Assembly (NCBI GenBank): GCA_045807125.1
Contig: JBJMHZ010000026.1
Span: 1 to 64,000 of the forward strand
DNA: 64,000 nucleotides
Direction: 5' to 3'
Source: JBJMHZ01 sp045807125
GTDB taxonomy: Bacteria; Actinomycetota; Actinomycetes; JAWWOL01
The number at the start of each line of letters is the position of its first letter. Positions within the stretch are counted from its first letter, which is position 1. The notes beneath the pieces are model-generated. The model saw nothing but the letters and a program-made list of their open reading frames with translations. It was not told the origin of the DNA and made no database searches. Below are positions 45,463 to 54,092 of the stretch, piece after piece. The translations under genes were made by a program, and so were the position numbers.

Positions 45463-46563
45463 TCACTCGCGGGCGGCGAGCTGCCCGCAGGCCCCGGCGA
45501 TCTCCCGGCCGCGGGTGTCGCGCACCGTCGCGTTGACCCCACCCGCGTGCAACCGGCGGACGAACTCGCGCTCCGCCGGCTTCGGCGAGGCGTCCCACTG
45601 CGAGCCGGGCGTCGGGTTGAGCGGGATGAGGTTGACGTGGACGAGCTTGCCCCGCAGCCGGCTCGCCAGCAGGTCGGCGCGCCACGGCTGGTCGTTCACG
45701 TCGCGGATGAGCGCGTACTCGATGCTCACCCGGCGACCCGTCACGCGGGCGTAGTGCCACGCCGCGTCGAGCACCTCCGCCACCGGCCACCGGGTGTTGA
45801 CCGGGACCAGCGAATCGCGCAGCTCGTCGTCGGGCGCGTGCAGCGACAAGGCGAGCGTCAGTTGCAGCCCCTCGTCGGCGAGCCGGCGCATCGCTGGCAC
45901 CAGGCCGACGGTCGACACGGTGATCGCCCGCTGGGCGAGCCCGAGGCCGGCGGGCACCGGGTCGACGAGCCGGCGCACCGCGCTCAGCACCGCCCGGTAG
46001 TTCGCGAGCGGCTCCCCCATCCCCATGAAGACCACGTTGCTCACCCGGCCGGGGCCACCGCTGATCTCCCCCGCGGCCAGCGCACGCGCACCCGCGACCA
46101 CCTGCTCGACGATCTCGGCGCTGGACAGGTTGCGGGTGAGGCCGGCCTGCCCCGTCGCGCAGAACGGGCAGTTCATGCCGCAGCCAGCCTGGCTCGACAC
46201 GCACATGGTGGTGCGGTCGGGGTAGCGCATGAGGACCGACTCGACGAGCGTGCCGTCGAAGGCGCGCCACAGCGACTTGCGGGTGGTGCCGTCGTCGCAC
46301 TCCACGTGCCGCACCGGCGAGAGCAGGCGCGGCAGCATGGCACCGGCCAGGGACTCCCTCGCGGACGCCGGTACGTCGGTCATGGCCTGCGGGTCGTCCG
46401 CCAGACGGCCGAAGTAGTGGTGGGAGAGCTGATCGGCGCGGAAGGCGCGCTCGCCGAGCTCGACCGCGAGCGCGCGGCGCTCGGCGAGGGCGAGGTCGGC
46501 GAGGTGCCGCGGTGGCTTGGGGCGGCGAGGAGCGGCGAAAGTCAGCTCGGGGGTTGCGGTCAT
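45463..46563 (-). CDS. rlmN: 23S rRNA (adenine-2503-C2)-methyltransferase
   Basis: RlmN is a radical-SAM enzyme methylating A2503 of 23S rRNA and A37 of some tRNAs. In 366 residues it shows the 4Fe-4S motif CGMNCPFC near residue 130, FMGMGEPLANY, STVGLVPAMRRL, LSLHAPDDELR and the C-terminal catalytic Cys in GACGQLA. ATG 46563 (MTATPELTF) matches where homologues begin but has a poor ribosome binding site. ATG 46626 overlaps the cdsA stop (ATGA) and would add 21 residues. Confidence 0.94.
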   Translation of the reverse strand: MTATPELTFAAPRRPKPPRHLADLALAERRALAVELGERAFRADQLSHHYFGRLADDPQAMTDVPASARESLAGAMLPRLLSPVRHVECDDGTTRKSLWRAFDGTLVESVLMRYPDRTTMCVSSQAGCGMNCPFCATGQAGLTRNLSSAEIVEQVVAGARALAAGEISGGPGRVSNVVFMGMGEPLANYRAVLSAVRRLVDPVPAGLGLAQRAITVSTVGLVPAMRRLADEGLQLTLALSLHAPDDELRDSLVPVNTRWPVAEVLDAAWHYARVTGRRVSIEYALIRDVNDQPWRADLLASRLRGKLVHVNLIPLNPTPGSQWDASPKPAEREFVRRLHAGGVNATVRDTRGREIAGACGQLAARE

Positions 46564-46622
46564 CGGGACTGCCAACGCCTTGCTCGCTGGCCGGATTCCG
46601 CCGTGACCGGCTCCCGCGCTGG

Positions 46623-47492
46623 TCATGACGGCGGGAGGAGCGTGGAGAGCAGCAGCCAGGCGACGGGCGCGGTCGGGAGGAGCGAGTCGAGCCGGTCCAT
46701 GACGCCGCCGTGGCCGGGGAGCAGCGTGCCCATGTCCTTGATGCCGAGGTCGCGCTTCAGCATCGACTCGCCGAGATCGCCGACGGTGGCGCTGCACACG
46801 ACGGCCAGGCCGTAGAGCGCGCCCTGCCACCACGCGCCGTGCAGCAGCAGCGTCAGGAACGCGATGCCGCCGAGCACGCACGCGACGGTGGAGCCGGCGA
46901 AGCCCTCCCACGACTTCTTCGGGCTGACTGTCGGCGCCATCGGATGGCGGCCGAAGAGGACGCCGGCCGCATAGCCGCCGACGTCGCTGCACACCACGGT
47001 GGCGATGAACGTGATGACGCGCAGGTCGCCGTTGGCCGGGCGCAGCAGCAGCACGGCGAAGCCGGCCAGGAACGGCACGTACGTCGCGGCGAGCGCCGAC
47101 GCGGCGACGTCGGGCAGGTAGGCGGAGTCGGTCGCGGTGAGCCGCCAGAGGACGACGACCACGACGGTGCCGGCGAGGGCGGCGGCAAGCGCGCCAGGGC
47201 CGGCGGCGTAGGCGGCGGCGACCATGGCGACCGTGCCGGCGAGCAGCGGTACGAGCGGGAGCCGGCGCCCTCCGGCGGCGAGCGCCTGCACGAGCTCGTA
47301 GAGGCCGAGCCCGACGGCGACAGCGACGATCGCGACGAATGCCGGGCGATAGGCGAGCAGCGTCGTGACGACCACCGCTCCGAGCCCGAGCCCGACGCCG
47401 ATCGCGGCCGGCAGGTCGCGCCCGGCCCGGCCGCCCTGCGCCGGAGGAGGCGCGGCGGGCGCCTGCTCGGCCACGGGATGCGACTCGGTCAC
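46623..47492 (-). CDS. cdsA: Phosphatidate cytidylyltransferase
   Basis: CdsA makes CDP-diacylglycerol for phospholipid synthesis in the membrane. The 289-residue protein has a 40-residue Pro/Ala-rich cytosolic start, about eight membrane helices and the CDP-transferase signature VSPKKSWEGFAGSTVACVLGG followed by GDLGESMLKRDLGIKDMGTLLPGHGGVMDRLDS. GTG 47492 has GGGAGGG six bases upstream, stronger than the upstream ATG. It follows frr in the conserved order. Confidence 0.94.
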   Translation of the reverse strand: MTESHPVAEQAPAAPPPAQGGRAGRDLPAAIGVGLGLGAVVVTTLLAYRPAFVAIVAVAVGLGLYELVQALAAGGRRLPLVPLLAGTVAMVAAAYAAGPGALAAALAGTVVVVVLWRLTATDSAYLPDVAASALAATYVPFLAGFAVLLLRPANGDLRVITFIATVVCSDVGGYAAGVLFGRHPMAPTVSPKKSWEGFAGSTVACVLGGIAFLTLLLHGAWWQGALYGLAVVCSATVGDLGESMLKRDLGIKDMGTLLPGHGGVMDRLDSLLPTAPVAWLLLSTLLPPS

Positions 47493-47528
47493 GGCGGGCC
47501 CTCCCTGTCCTCGGCCTTCCACGTCGGC

Positions 47529-48086
47529 TCAGACCTCGAGCAGCTCGGCTTCCTTGTGCCGGAGCAGGTCGTCCACGCTCGCGATGTAGCGGTGGGTGAT
47601 GTCCTCGAGCTCCTTCTCCGCGCGCCGGACGTCGTCCTCCCCCGCGTCGCCGTCGCGGGCCAGGCGGTCGAGGGCGTCCTTGCCGTGCCGGCGGATGTTG
47701 CGGATCGAGATCCGCGCCTCCTCCGCCTTGTGCTTCGCGACCTTGATGAGGTCCTTGCGGCGCTCCTCGGTCAGCTGCGGGAAGACGACGCGGATGATGT
47801 TGCCGTCGTTGCTGGGGTTGACGCCGAGATCGCTGTCGCGGATCGCCCGCTCGATGCCGCCGAGCGCGCTCTTGTCGTACGGCGTGATGATCGCCATGCG
47901 CGGCTCGGGGACGTGGAACGACGCGAGCTGGTTGACCGGCGTTGGGGCACCGTAGTAGTCCACCACGATCTTGCTGAACATCTGGGGAGTGGCCCGGCCG
48001 GTCCGCAGGGTGCCGAGGTCCTCCTTGGCCACGCCCACGGCCTTCTCCATCTTCTCCTCGGTCTCGAGGAGGGTCTCGTCGATCAC
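47529..48086 (-). CDS. frr: Ribosome recycling factor
   Basis: This 185-residue protein, normal for the family, releases ribosomes after termination together with EF-G. Conserved segments are KMEKAVGVAKEDLGTLRTGRA, VDYYGAPTPVNQLASF, PYDKSALGGIERAI and FPQLTEERRKDLIKVAK. GTG 48086 has AGGAG six bases upstream. Confidence 0.97.
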   Translation of the reverse strand: MIDETLLETEEKMEKAVGVAKEDLGTLRTGRATPQMFSKIVVDYYGAPTPVNQLASFHVPEPRMAIITPYDKSALGGIERAIRDSDLGVNPSNDGNIIRVVFPQLTEERRKDLIKVAKHKAEEARISIRNIRRHGKDALDRLARDGDAGEDDVRRAEKELEDITHRYIASVDDLLRHKEAELLEV

Positions 48087-48120
48087 GTCGAGCTCCTAGC
48101 GTCGGATGAGGCGGCCGCGG

Positions 48121-48909
48121 CTACGAGCTGAGCCGCGTCACCAACGTGCCGATCTTCTCACCGCGGATGGCGCGCGCGATGTTGCCGTCCTCCAGCAGGC
48201 TGAACACGACGATGGGCAGGTTGTTGTCCATGCAGAGGCTGAAGGCGGTCGCATCGGCGACCCGCAGGCCGCGGGTCAGCGCCTCGGCGTAGTCGAGCCG
48301 GTCGAACTTCACCGCGGCCGGGTTCTGCCGCGGGTCGTCGTCGTACACGCCATCGACCTGCTTGGCCATGAGGACGGCCTGCGCACCGATCTCCAGCGCC
48401 CGCTGGGCGGCCGTCGTGTCGGTCGAGAAGAACGGGGCGCCGAGGCCGGCGCCGAAGATGACGACCCGCCCCTTCTCCAGGTGCCGGATCGCGCGGCGCG
48501 GGACGTACGGCTCGGCCACCTGCCCCATGGCGATGGCCGTCTGCACCCGGGTGTCGATGCCCTGCTTCTCGAGGAAGTCCTGCAGGGCGAGGCAGTTGAT
48601 GACCGTCGCGAGCATGCCCATGTAGTCGGCCCGCGGCCGGTCCATGCCGCCCTGCGAGAGCTGCGCGCCGCGGAACATGTTGCCGCCGCCGACGACGACA
48701 GCGACCTGCACCCCCGTGCGGGCCACGTCGGCGAGCTGCCTCGCGATGCTGCGGACGGTCGGCGGATCGATGCCGAGCCGCCCGTCGCCGCCGGCGAACG
48801 CCTCGCCCGACAGCTTGAGCAGGACCCTGCCCCACTGCATGCCGTCGGGAGCGTGCGGGAGGGTGGGCAGCGCCGAGAAGGGGGCCGCCTGCGCGTCGTG
48901 GTCGGTCAC
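48121..48909 (-). CDS. pyrH: UMP kinase
   Basis: PyrH phosphorylates UMP to UDP, in the hexameric bacterial amino-acid-kinase-fold form. The 262 residues include RVLLKLSGEAFAGG (near 30), VVVGGGNMFRG, MGMLATVINCLALQDFLE, GAGLGAPFFSTDTTAAQRALE and DGVYDDDPRQNP. The GTG at 48909 gives a 25-residue N-terminal extension before the kinase fold and has GAGGAGG nine bases upstream. Lies between tsf and frr as usual. Confidence 0.95.
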   Translation of the reverse strand: MTDHDAQAAPFSALPTLPHAPDGMQWGRVLLKLSGEAFAGGDGRLGIDPPTVRSIARQLADVARTGVQVAVVVGGGNMFRGAQLSQGGMDRPRADYMGMLATVINCLALQDFLEKQGIDTRVQTAIAMGQVAEPYVPRRAIRHLEKGRVVIFGAGLGAPFFSTDTTAAQRALEIGAQAVLMAKQVDGVYDDDPRQNPAAVKFDRLDYAEALTRGLRVADATAFSLCMDNNLPIVVFSLLEDGNIARAIRGEKIGTLVTRLSS

Positions 48910-48978
48910 GGCCGGCGGCCTCCTCGTCGTCGATTGCCCGGTGGCTTCGGCGCCCCGGCGGGCGCCGTCAGGCACTGC

Positions 48979-49800
48979 TCAGCTCTGGCCGACCTCGAAG
49001 CGGGCGAACCTGGAGACCGTCACGCCGGCCTCGTCCAGGACCTGCTGCACGGTGCGCTTGGTGTCCTGCACCGAGGACTGCTCGAGCAGCACGGTGTCCT
49101 TGAAGAAGCCGTTGACGCGGCCCTCGACGATCCTCGGCAGCGCCTGCTCTGGCTTGCCCTCCTCGCGGGCGGTGGCCTCGGCGATGCGCCGCTCGTTGTC
49201 CACGACGTCGGACGGCACCTCGTCGCGAGTGACGTACGACGGGCGCATCGCGGCCACCTGCATGGCGGCGGCGCGGGCCGCCTCGAGGTTGTCACCGGTG
49301 AACTCGACGAGGACGCCGACCTGCGGCGGCAGGTCGGAGCTGCGCCGGTGCATGTAGGCGGCGACCCGGCCGTCGAAGGCGACGACCCTGCCCAGCTGAA
49401 GCTTCTCGCCGATCACGGCCGCGACCGAGTCGATGTTCTCGGCGACGGTGCGGCCGTCGGCGAGCCGCTGCTCCAGCAGCTCGGCAACGTCGGCCGGCTT
49501 GGTCCCCGCGGCGTGCGCGACGATGTCGGCGGCCAGCTGCTGGAACTGCTCGTTCTTGGCGACGAAGTCGGTCTCGCAGTTGAGCTCGATCATGGCGCTC
49601 TCGGCGGCCGCGACGAGGCCGTTGCCGGCGGTGCGCTCGGCACCGCGCTCCTTGACCTTGGTCTCGCCCTTGATGCGCAGGATCTCGCCGGCTCGCTCGA
49701 AGTCGCCGTCCGCCTCCTGGAGGGCCCGCTTCGCGGCCATCATGCCGGCGCCGGTTGCGTCGCGGAGCTTCTTCACGTCCGCGGCGGTGATGTCAGCCAT
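48979..49800 (-). CDS. tsf: Elongation factor Ts
   Basis: EF-Ts is the nucleotide-exchange factor of EF-Tu. The 273-residue protein begins with the UBA-like domain (ADVKKLRDATGAGMMAAKRAL) and carries the core IELNCETDFVAKNEQFQQLA and VGVLVEFTGDN. The C-terminal part has VNGFFKDTVLLEQSSVQD. Length is normal for actinobacteria. It follows rpsB after 174 bp. Confidence 0.97.
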   Translation of the reverse strand: MADITAADVKKLRDATGAGMMAAKRALQEADGDFERAGEILRIKGETKVKERGAERTAGNGLVAAAESAMIELNCETDFVAKNEQFQQLAADIVAHAAGTKPADVAELLEQRLADGRTVAENIDSVAAVIGEKLQLGRVVAFDGRVAAYMHRRSSDLPPQVGVLVEFTGDNLEAARAAAMQVAAMRPSYVTRDEVPSDVVDNERRIAEATAREEGKPEQALPRIVEGRVNGFFKDTVLLEQSSVQDTKRTVQQVLDEAGVTVSRFARFEVGQS

Positions 49801-49974
49801 CTCTCGTCTTCCGTCTCGTCTGGCGTGCTCGTCGGTGCTGGTCGTCGGTGCTGCTCGTCCGTGCTGCTCGTCCTAGCGCGCAGGCTTCGTCTGGAAGCCG
49901 GTGGCCGAGCGCGCCGTGGCCCGCCGATGCTCCGGGTGCCACGGCGGCGCGGCCGACCGGCTCGCGCGGTGCCG

Positions 49975-50934
49975 TCAGGCGCCGGTACCGGCCGCACCGG
50001 CGTCCGGCTGCGCCTGCTGGTCGGCGGGGGTCTCGCCGGCGGGCTCAGCGGCTGGCCCGGTGGCAGCCTCGCCGACGGCCTCGGGGGTTGCGGCGGCGGC
50101 CGCCTCGGGGGTTGCGGCGGCGGACGCGGCTGCCCCCTCCGGCGCACCGGCCTGCTGGCCCTCGAGCAGCTCGCGCTCCCAGTCGGCGAGCGGCTCGTCG
50201 GTCGCGAGCTCGCCGGTGGCGGGCTTCGCGTCGCCGAGGCTGGCCCCGGCCCGTGCCATCAGGCCGTCCGCGACCGCGTCGGCGATCACCCTGGTGAGCA
50301 GGGTGACGCTGCGGATCGCGTCATCGTTGCCGGGGATGGGGTAGTCGACCTCGTCCGGGTCGCAGTTGGTGTCGAGGATCGCGACGACCGGGATGCCGAG
50401 CTTGCGCGCCTCGCCGACCGCGATGTGCTCCTTCTTGGTGTCGACGATCCAGACCGCGCTCGGGACCCGCTGCATGTCGCGGATGCCGCCGAGGGTGCGA
50501 TCGAGCTTCTCCCGCTCGCGCTGGAGGACGAGGCTCTCCTTCTTGGTCATCACCGTCGTGCCGCCGGTCTGCTCGATGAGCTCGAGCTCCTTGAGCCGCT
50601 GCAACCGCTTGTAGACGGTGGAGAAGTTGGTGAGCATGCCGCCGAGCCAGCGCTGGTTGACGTACGGCATGCCGACGCGGGTCGCCTGCTCCGCGACCGT
50701 CTCCTGCGCCTGCTTCTTCGTGCCGACGAACAGGATGGTCCCGCCGTGGGCGACGGTCTCCTTGATGAAGTCGTACGCGCGGTCGATGTAGGACAGCGAC
50801 TGCTGCAGGTCGATGATGTAGATGCCGTTGCGCTCGGTGAAGATGAACCGCTTCATCTTCGGGTTCCACCGGCGGGTCTGGTGCCCGAAGTGGACGCCGC
50901 TCTCGAGCAGCTGCTTCATGGTGACGACGGCCAT
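49975..50934 (-). CDS. rpsB: 30S ribosomal protein S2
   Basis: This 319-residue S2 has the conserved core (MKQLLESGVHFGHQTRRWNPKM, GIYIIDLQQSL, PYVNQRWLGGMLTNF, EAVAVGEARKLGIP-type segment and PGNDDAIRSVTLLT). After about residue 240 it has an 80-residue tail of Ala, Glu, Pro and Gly with repeats of AATPEA. Such tails occur in other actinobacterial S2 proteins and are likely disordered. ATG 50934 begins the core; the frame upstream is not conserved. Confidence 0.97.
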   Translation of the reverse strand: MAVVTMKQLLESGVHFGHQTRRWNPKMKRFIFTERNGIYIIDLQQSLSYIDRAYDFIKETVAHGGTILFVGTKKQAQETVAEQATRVGMPYVNQRWLGGMLTNFSTVYKRLQRLKELELIEQTGGTTVMTKKESLVLQREREKLDRTLGGIRDMQRVPSAVWIVDTKKEHIAVGEARKLGIPVVAILDTNCDPDEVDYPIPGNDDAIRSVTLLTRVIADAVADGLMARAGASLGDAKPATGELATDEPLADWERELLEGQQAGAPEGAAASAAATPEAAAAATPEAVGEAATGPAAEPAGETPADQQAQPDAGAAGTGA

Positions 50935-51259
50935 CGCCGTACCGTGCCTTCCCGACCGCCGGCGTCCGCCGCGGTCTCCCTCGGTTGTCGTAGCGGCACT
51001 CTGCCGCCACCCTGACGCCCGCGCGGGACCCGGGGCTGCCGGGACCGAGAGCTCGCCGGTGGGGGACCTGCCGGCTGCGGGCGTGCGAAGTCGGCGCGGA
51101 AGCCCGCGCCGCTGCCTCGAGTGTCGCACACCCAGCGCTCCCGGGTCGAACGAGCGAGCCTGTCAAGCCCACCCCCTCCCTGTCCACAGCCCGCCTCCTC
51201 GTCCACAGCCCCCGCCCCTCCCCTCCCCGCCCCCGCCTCTCCTCGCCAGGCTTGCTCCC
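50935..51259. other. Divergent intergenic region rpsB / M23 peptidase
   Basis: This 325-bp stretch must hold the promoters of rpsB and of the peptidase, but no convincing hexamer pair was found. From 51165 to 51255 the plus strand is markedly C-rich and carries two copies of GTCCACAGCC (listed separately). No coding frame. Confidence 0.5.
51180..51210. repeat. Pair of GTCCACAGCC words, DnaA-box-like
   Basis: GTCCACAGCC occurs at 51182-51191 and 51201-51210, the first preceded by CT so that it reads CTGTCCACA, one base off the actinobacterial DnaA-box consensus TTGTCCACA. The spacing is 19 bp start to start. A similar inverted pair lies at 57343-57370. DnaA binding is speculative. Confidence 0.35.
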
Positions 51260-52174
51260 ATGCACCGGTCGCGCCCGTCCCGCCTCCTCGCCCTGCTCGC
51301 CGGCGTGGGGTGGCTGTGCTGCGCCGGTGCATCGGCGGCCACCGCCTCCGCTGCTACCCCCGACAGTGGGTGGCGGTGGCCGCTGCCCGGCCCTCCGGCC
51401 GTGGTCCGCTCGTTCCAGCCGCCCGCGAGCCCGTACGGTCCCGGCCACCGCGGCGTCGACCTCGCCGTTGCCGCTTCCCGGCCGGTGCTGGCCGCCGGAG
51501 CAGGGGTGGTCGCCTACGCGGGCCTGGTGGCCGGCCGCGGCGTCGTGACGATCGACCACCCCGGCGGCCTGCGCACCGAGTACGAGCCGCTCGCTCCCGC
51601 CGTGCGAGCCGGCCAACGGGTGCGGGCGGGCCAGCGGATCGGCCTGGTGGCTGGCCGGCATGCCGGGTGCGCGGGCTGGTGCCTGCACTGGGGCGCCCGC
51701 CGCGGCGCGACCTACCTCGACCCGCTCGCGCTGCTCGACGCCGGTCCGATCCGGCTGCTGCCGCTCGACCACCGGGTGGTCACCGGCTCGCTGCCGGTCG
51801 GCGCTCCCTACCGGCCGCGTCCGCCCGCCGCCGGCCAGGCACCTCGATCGGCCCCGGGAGCAGCGCCGGTCCCGCTCGAGGCACCGGCCCGCGGGCCGAC
51901 CTCATCGGCCGCCGTCCGTGCCCGGGTGGGCGCCTCGGTGGCGGTGGGTCCCGTTGCCGGGCCGCGCCCGGCGCCGGGTGGCGGTGCTGCGCCGGGCTCG
52001 CCCCCAGGCGCCGGGCCGGCGGTGCTGGCCGCCTCGGCCGGACTCACCGCCCTGGGATGCGCCTCCTGCGCGGGAGCGCTCGCCCTCGTGACGATGCTGC
52101 CGAGGCGGCGCGGCGCGACGACCGTCTCGCCCGGCGGTCGCCGGGGATCCCGGCTCGCCCGGCATCCGCCGTAG
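51260..52174 (+). CDS. Secreted M23 (LytM-type) peptidoglycan endopeptidase
   Basis: This 304-residue exported protein has a signal peptide (residues 1-31, MHRSRPSRLL to ATASA) and an M23 domain at about 38-175. Metal ligands appear in GHRGVDLAV (His and Asp) and CLHWGARRG (the HXH region, here LHWG with the first His in AGRHAGCAGWC uncertain). A Pro/Ala/Gly-rich region follows, and a C-terminal membrane helix (VLAASAGLTALGCASCAGALALVTML) suggests surface anchoring. In many actinobacteria it sits divergent from rpsB, as here. Confidence 0.88.
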   Translation: MHRSRPSRLLALLAGVGWLCCAGASAATASAATPDSGWRWPLPGPPAVVRSFQPPASPYGPGHRGVDLAVAASRPVLAAGAGVVAYAGLVAGRGVVTIDHPGGLRTEYEPLAPAVRAGQRVRAGQRIGLVAGRHAGCAGWCLHWGARRGATYLDPLALLDAGPIRLLPLDHRVVTGSLPVGAPYRPRPPAAGQAPRSAPGAAPVPLEAPARGPTSSAAVRARVGASVAVGPVAGPRPAPGGGAAPGSPPGAGPAVLAASAGLTALGCASCAGALALVTMLPRRRGATTVSPGGRRGSRLARHPP

Positions 52175-52219
52175 GGCCTCGGGCCGGCGCCCGCGGGCAC
52201 CACCCCGGCGATCGGCCGG

Positions 52220-53140
52220 TCAGTCCCGCCCGTCGGCGAGCTTGGCCCGCAGCTGGAGGACCGCCTTGGTGTGCATCTGGCAGATGCGGCTCTCGGTGAC
52301 GCCCAGCACCTGACCGATCTCGGCCAGCGTGAGCCCCTCGTAGTAGTAGAGGGTGACGACGATCTTCTCCCGCTCGGGGAGCGTGTTGATCGCCCTGGCG
52401 AGGAGGTACTTGATCTCCTCGGTCTCGAACGCCTGAACGGGATCCTCTGCCTTGGTGTCCTCGAGGGTGTCCACCAGGGAGAGCTTGTCGCCCCGCTCGC
52501 CACCGACGTTCAGCAGCTCGTCGAGCGCGACGACGTTGACGAACGACACCTGGCTGAAGATCTGGTGCAAGTCCTCGATGCCGATACCGAGCTCGGCAGC
52601 GACCTCCGCCTCGGTCGGAGTGCGGTGCAGCCGCCCCTCGAGCGCCGCGTACGCCTTCTCCACCTCGCGGGCCTTGTAGCGGACCGAGCGCGGGATCCAG
52701 TCGATCGCCCGCAGCTCGTCGATGATGGCGCCCTTGATGCGGCTGATGGCGTACGTCTCGAACTTGATGGAGCGCGTGAGGTCGAACTTCTCGATGGCGT
52801 CGATGAGGCCGAAGATGCCGTAGGAGACCAGATCGGCCTGCTCGATGTTGGGCGGCAGCCCCACGCCGACGCGGCCGGCGACGTACTTCACGAGAGGCGA
52901 GTAGTGCAGGATCAGCCGCTCGCGCAGCCGCTGGTCGCCGGTCTCCTTGAACTCCTGCCAGAGCGCGGCGATGGCGGCATCGATCTCGCTGCGCTCCTCG
53001 TCGGACAGCTTCGCCCGGCCGCGCCCGCTGGAGCGCAGCACCGTCGTCGCGCGGGCGGGGGCCCGACCCGCGTCCGGATCGTCGCCCGGTCCCGACGCCA
53101 GGACGCCCGAACCGTCAGGCGCGGGGGTGGGCTCGGTCAT
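52220..53140 (-). CDS. whiG: RNA polymerase sigma factor WhiG/FliA type
   Basis: This 306-residue sigma factor directs sporulation or motility genes. Region 2 is seen in LILHYSPLVKYVAGRVGVGLP and YGIFGLIDAIEKFD, then FETYAISRIKGAIIDELRAIDWIPRSVR. Region 3 lies in RLHRTPTEAEVAAELGI and region 4 in LPEREKIVVTLYYYEGLTLAEIGQVLGVTESRICQMH. The N-terminal 45 residues are an actinobacterial Pro/Gly-rich extension. Its start overlaps the recombinase gene end by 26 bp. WhiG is normally held by an anti-sigma factor (RsiG with cyclic-di-GMP in Streptomyces); no rsiG is visible here. Confidence 0.94.
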   Translation of the reverse strand: MTEPTPAPDGSGVLASGPGDDPDAGRAPARATTVLRSSGRGRAKLSDEERSEIDAAIAALWQEFKETGDQRLRERLILHYSPLVKYVAGRVGVGLPPNIEQADLVSYGIFGLIDAIEKFDLTRSIKFETYAISRIKGAIIDELRAIDWIPRSVRYKAREVEKAYAALEGRLHRTPTEAEVAAELGIGIEDLHQIFSQVSFVNVVALDELLNVGGERGDKLSLVDTLEDTKAEDPVQAFETEEIKYLLARAINTLPEREKIVVTLYYYEGLTLAEIGQVLGVTESRICQMHTKAVLQLRAKLADGRD

Positions 53141-54029
53141 AGGTCGCCTTAAGTCGCTCGACGGTCACATGGGTGTAAATCTGGGTCGTAGCGAGCGTAG
53201 CGTGCCCGAGAAGCTCTTGGACGCTTCTCAGGTCAGCTCCACCCTCCAGCAGGTGCGTGGCGGCGGTGTGCCGCAGGCCGTGCGGCCCGAGAGCGGGCGC
53301 ACCGGCGACCTCCCCCATCCGGTCGCGCACGACGCGGCGGGCGGTGCGCGGATCGAGGCGGCCGCCACGCGCGCCGAGGAGAACGGCCGGTCCGCTGCGG
53401 TTCGTGACGAGCGCCGGGCGGCCCCGCGCCAGCCAGTCGTCCAGCGCGGCGGCGGCCGGGATGCCGAACGGCACGGATCGCTCTTTGGCGCCCTTGCCGA
53501 GCACCCGGAGCAGCCGACGGCTCCCGTCGATGTCGTCCACGTCGAGGCCGCAGAGCTCGGCGACCCGGACGCCGGTCGCATAGAGCAGCTCGAGGATCGC
53601 CTGGTCCCGGAGGGCGAGCGGACCGTCGTCCGATGGCCGGGCGAGCAGGGTGCTCACCTCGTCCGCCCGGAGCACCGGCGGGAGCGTGCGGTGCCCCTTG
53701 GGGGTGCCGAGCAGCGCACCGGGGTCGTGGCCGAGCAGCCCCCTGCGCACCGCGAAGGCGGTGAACACCCGAGCCGCCGCCGCCCGCCTGGCGAGGGTCG
53801 TCCGCGCGAGCCCGCTCGTCCGGGACCGGGCCAGCCAGCTCCGCAGGACGCCGATGTCGAGGCCGCCCGGCCCGCGGCCCATGCGGGCCGCATGGTCGAG
53901 CAGGCTGGTGACGTCACCGACGTACGCCCGCACGGTGTGCGGCGACAGGCTGCGCTCGGCCCGGAGATGGCGGGCGAACGCGTCGAGCGCCGTCACCGCG
54001 TCCTCGGGGAGCGCCGGCCCGGTCGTCAT
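53115..54029 (-). CDS. xerC: Tyrosine recombinase (XerC-like)
   Basis: This 304-residue site-specific recombinase resolves chromosome dimers at dif. It has the N-terminal core-binding domain (FARHLRAERSLSPHTVRAYVGDV) and catalytic residues in ATGVRVAELCGLD (Arg), GKGAKERSVP (Lys), HGLRHTAATHLLEGG (His-X-X-Arg), LLGHATLATTQIYTHV (His and the Tyr nucleophile). It lies in the usual dprA-xerC-whiG order, so it is a housekeeping recombinase, not a phage integrase. Confidence 0.92.
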   Translation of the reverse strand: MTTGPALPEDAVTALDAFARHLRAERSLSPHTVRAYVGDVTSLLDHAARMGRGPGGLDIGVLRSWLARSRTSGLARTTLARRAAAARVFTAFAVRRGLLGHDPGALLGTPKGHRTLPPVLRADEVSTLLARPSDDGPLALRDQAILELLYATGVRVAELCGLDVDDIDGSRRLLRVLGKGAKERSVPFGIPAAAALDDWLARGRPALVTNRSGPAVLLGARGGRLDPRTARRVVRDRMGEVAGAPALGPHGLRHTAATHLLEGGADLRSVQELLGHATLATTQIYTHVTVERLKATYDRAHPRA

Positions 54030-54092
54030 GGTGATGACGCTCGCCGCCCACCTCCCCGCCGGTCAAGCACCGCACCAGGCGCGTCGGACGAG

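Noticed and set aside
53115..54029. Tyrosine recombinase considered as a phage integrase or mobile-element gene
   Set aside because: It lies in the conserved dprA-xerC-whiG order, and no phage or element genes adjoin it.
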